Shown piece by piece: positions 5,680 to 6,349 of a DNA stretch of 6,349 nt. The number at the start of each line of letters is the position of its first letter. Within the stretch, counting starts at the first letter, position 1. The notes beneath the pieces were generated by a model, which worked only from the letters and a program-made list of their open reading frames with translations, was not told where the DNA came from and did not search any database. Source of the DNA: an uncultured bacterium (GTDB lineage: Bacteria > Chloroflexota > Anaerolineae > JACIWP01); NCBI GenBank assembly GCA_903872005.1, contig CAIQJD010000251.1, positions 1 through 6,349 on the forward strand, given 5' to 3'. Made by a program: the position numbers and the translations under genes.

Positions 5680-5687
5680 AGCATGCT
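5680..5687. promoter_or_regulatory. AGCATGCT palindrome at the URO-D-like start region
   Basis: The same perfect 8-bp palindrome occurs at 5509-5516 in the rex promoter, and its core GCATGC occurs again at 5538-5543. Here it overlaps the end of the ribosome binding site and the ATG at 5683. Three GCATGC sites in a 220-bp divergent intergenic region, with only one other seen in the window (in the phosphatase gene), hint at a binding site, but it may be chance. Confidence 0.2.
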
Positions 5688-5688
5688 C

Positions 5689-6349
5689 ATGACCCCACGC
5701 GAGGAACTGTTGGCGCGGCTCGCCGGCGCGGCCGGCGACGCCCCCTACTTTTTGCCCGATTTGACCCTGTGGTATGCCTGGCACAAGGGCCGGCGCACCA
5801 TGCCGGCCGGTTGGGAAGCCTATGACTTGCCCCAGGTCGCGGCCGCGCTGGGCGTCCCGGTGTGGGCCAGCGCCCGGCCCTGGCGCGTCGAGTACGCCGG
5901 CGTCGCGGTGCAAGAGACGCACGCGGCGGCCGAACGGACGACGCGCTACGAGACGCCGGCCGGCGCGCTGACGGCCCGCTGGACGCTGGGGCCGGACGGC
6001 GATTGGTGGCAGGCGGAGTATCCGATCAAGAGCGGCGCCGATTTGCCGGCGGCGCGCTGCATCATCGAGGGCCTGACTTATCATCTGGACGCGGAACGCT
6101 GGGCGCGCATGGACGCGCAGGTTGGGGCGGCCGGCGTCGTGGCGCTGGAGCTGCCGCGCCGGCCCTATTCGGACCTCCTGCACGACTTCTTGGGCTGGAG
6201 CGAGGGGCTGATGCTGATCATGGGCGAAGGGCGCGAAGCCTTGCTGGAAATGGTCGGCATCCTGGAGGAGAAGCTGCGCGGCCTGACCGCGCAGATCGCC
6301 GGCGTCCCCGGCGCGTTGGCCCTGGCCCCGGACAATTTGGACGGCCAGT
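5689..6349 (+). CDS. Uroporphyrinogen decarboxylase (URO-D)/MtaA-superfamily protein (3' partial)
   Basis: The frame stays open from the ATG to the window end (220 codons), so the C-terminal part is missing. The ATG at 5689 is preferred because AGGAG (5677-5681) lies 7 nt upstream; an in-frame ATG at 5683 would be only 1 nt from it but 7-8 nt from a second SD-like GAGGA. Visible features are LPDLTLWYAWHKGR near residue 25, ALGVPVWASARPW (about 53-65), TPAGALTARWTLGPDG (about 89-104), WWQAEYPIKS soon after, then a helix-rich stretch around HDFLGWSEGLMLIMGEG and the final ALAPDNLDG. This pattern resembles the divergent URO-D-like proteins common in Chloroflexota and in methyl-transfer systems (MtaA/CmuA relatives), not the HemE enzyme of heme synthesis. 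The substrate cannot be told; demethylation or methyl transfer is only a family-level guess. It is transcribed divergently from rex. Confidence 0.65.
   Translation, partial: MTPREELLARLAGAAGDAPYFLPDLTLWYAWHKGRRTMPAGWEAYDLPQVAAALGVPVWASARPWRVEYAGVAVQETHAAAERTTRYETPAGALTARWTLGPDGDWWQAEYPIKSGADLPAARCIIEGLTYHLDAERWARMDAQVGAAGVVALELPRRPYSDLLHDFLGWSEGLMLIMGEGREALLEMVGILEEKLRGLTAQIAGVPGALALAPDNLDGQ

Noticed and set aside
5530..6183. A 217-codon minus-strand frame opposite the URO-D-like gene
   Set aside because: The plus-strand frame has a good ribosome binding site, a promoter and URO-D-like motifs; the antisense product is Arg/Gly/Pro-rich and resembles nothing I know.
5689..6349. Assignment as HemE, the heme-pathway uroporphyrinogen decarboxylase
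   Set aside because: The visible N-terminal part does not show the arginine-rich substrate motif I expect near the start of HemE, and it resembles the divergent URO-D/MtaA group instead.
1..6349. CRISPR array, tRNA, rRNA, insertion sequence or attachment site
   Set aside because: I saw no regularly spaced repeats, cloverleaf-like segment, rRNA stretch, transposase motif or flanking inverted repeats.

Overview
The window is GC-rich and gene-dense. It looks like a chromosomal segment of an anaerobic or facultatively anaerobic bacterium, most plausibly a member of the Chloroflexota (Anaerolineae-like). That guess rests on the protein families, their similarity to my memory of such genomes, and the extreme repetition of the palindrome GCCGGC (about 50 copies by hand count). 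No sequence search could be run, so the taxonomy is inference.

Layout. (1) Positions 1-1098, plus strand: the 3' part of a SpoIIE-type PP2C serine phosphatase of the kind found beside [FeFe]-hydrogenase genes; its 5' end lies outside the window. (2) Positions 1099-1285: an intergenic region with a hairpin over the phosphatase stop, a good sigma70-type promoter, small dyads near that promoter that could be operators, and a leader hairpin. (3) Positions 1286-4717, plus strand: the centrepiece, a 1143-residue fusion. It joins a ferredoxin-like N-terminus that has lost all its cluster cysteines, a GltD/NfnB-like NADPH-FAD-FeS flavoprotein, a bis-[4Fe-4S] ferredoxin, a complete H-cluster [FeFe]-hydrogenase domain, and a C-terminal thioredoxin-fold [2Fe-2S] ferredoxin (NuoE-like). 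(4) Positions 4742-4785: a 19-bp perfect hairpin between convergent genes. (5) Positions 5468-4818, minus strand: the NADH/NAD+-sensing repressor Rex. (6) Positions 5469-5688: a divergent promoter region with repeated GCATGC palindromes and a 22-bp-spaced direct repeat. (7) Positions 5689-6349, plus strand: the 5' part of a URO-D/MtaA-superfamily protein that runs off the window.

How the parts may fit together. The fusion enzyme could exchange electrons between NAD(P)H and H2 in one polypeptide, with the C-terminal ferredoxin as an extra entry or exit point. Rex is an obvious candidate to tune its transcription to the NADH/NAD+ ratio, and the hydrogenase and rex promoters share a 17-bp element with 13 identities. 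The SpoIIE phosphatase suggests a second, partner-switching layer of control. The hydrogenase maturases HydE, HydF and HydG are not in the window. The URO-D-like gene has its own promoter and no evident link to the rest.
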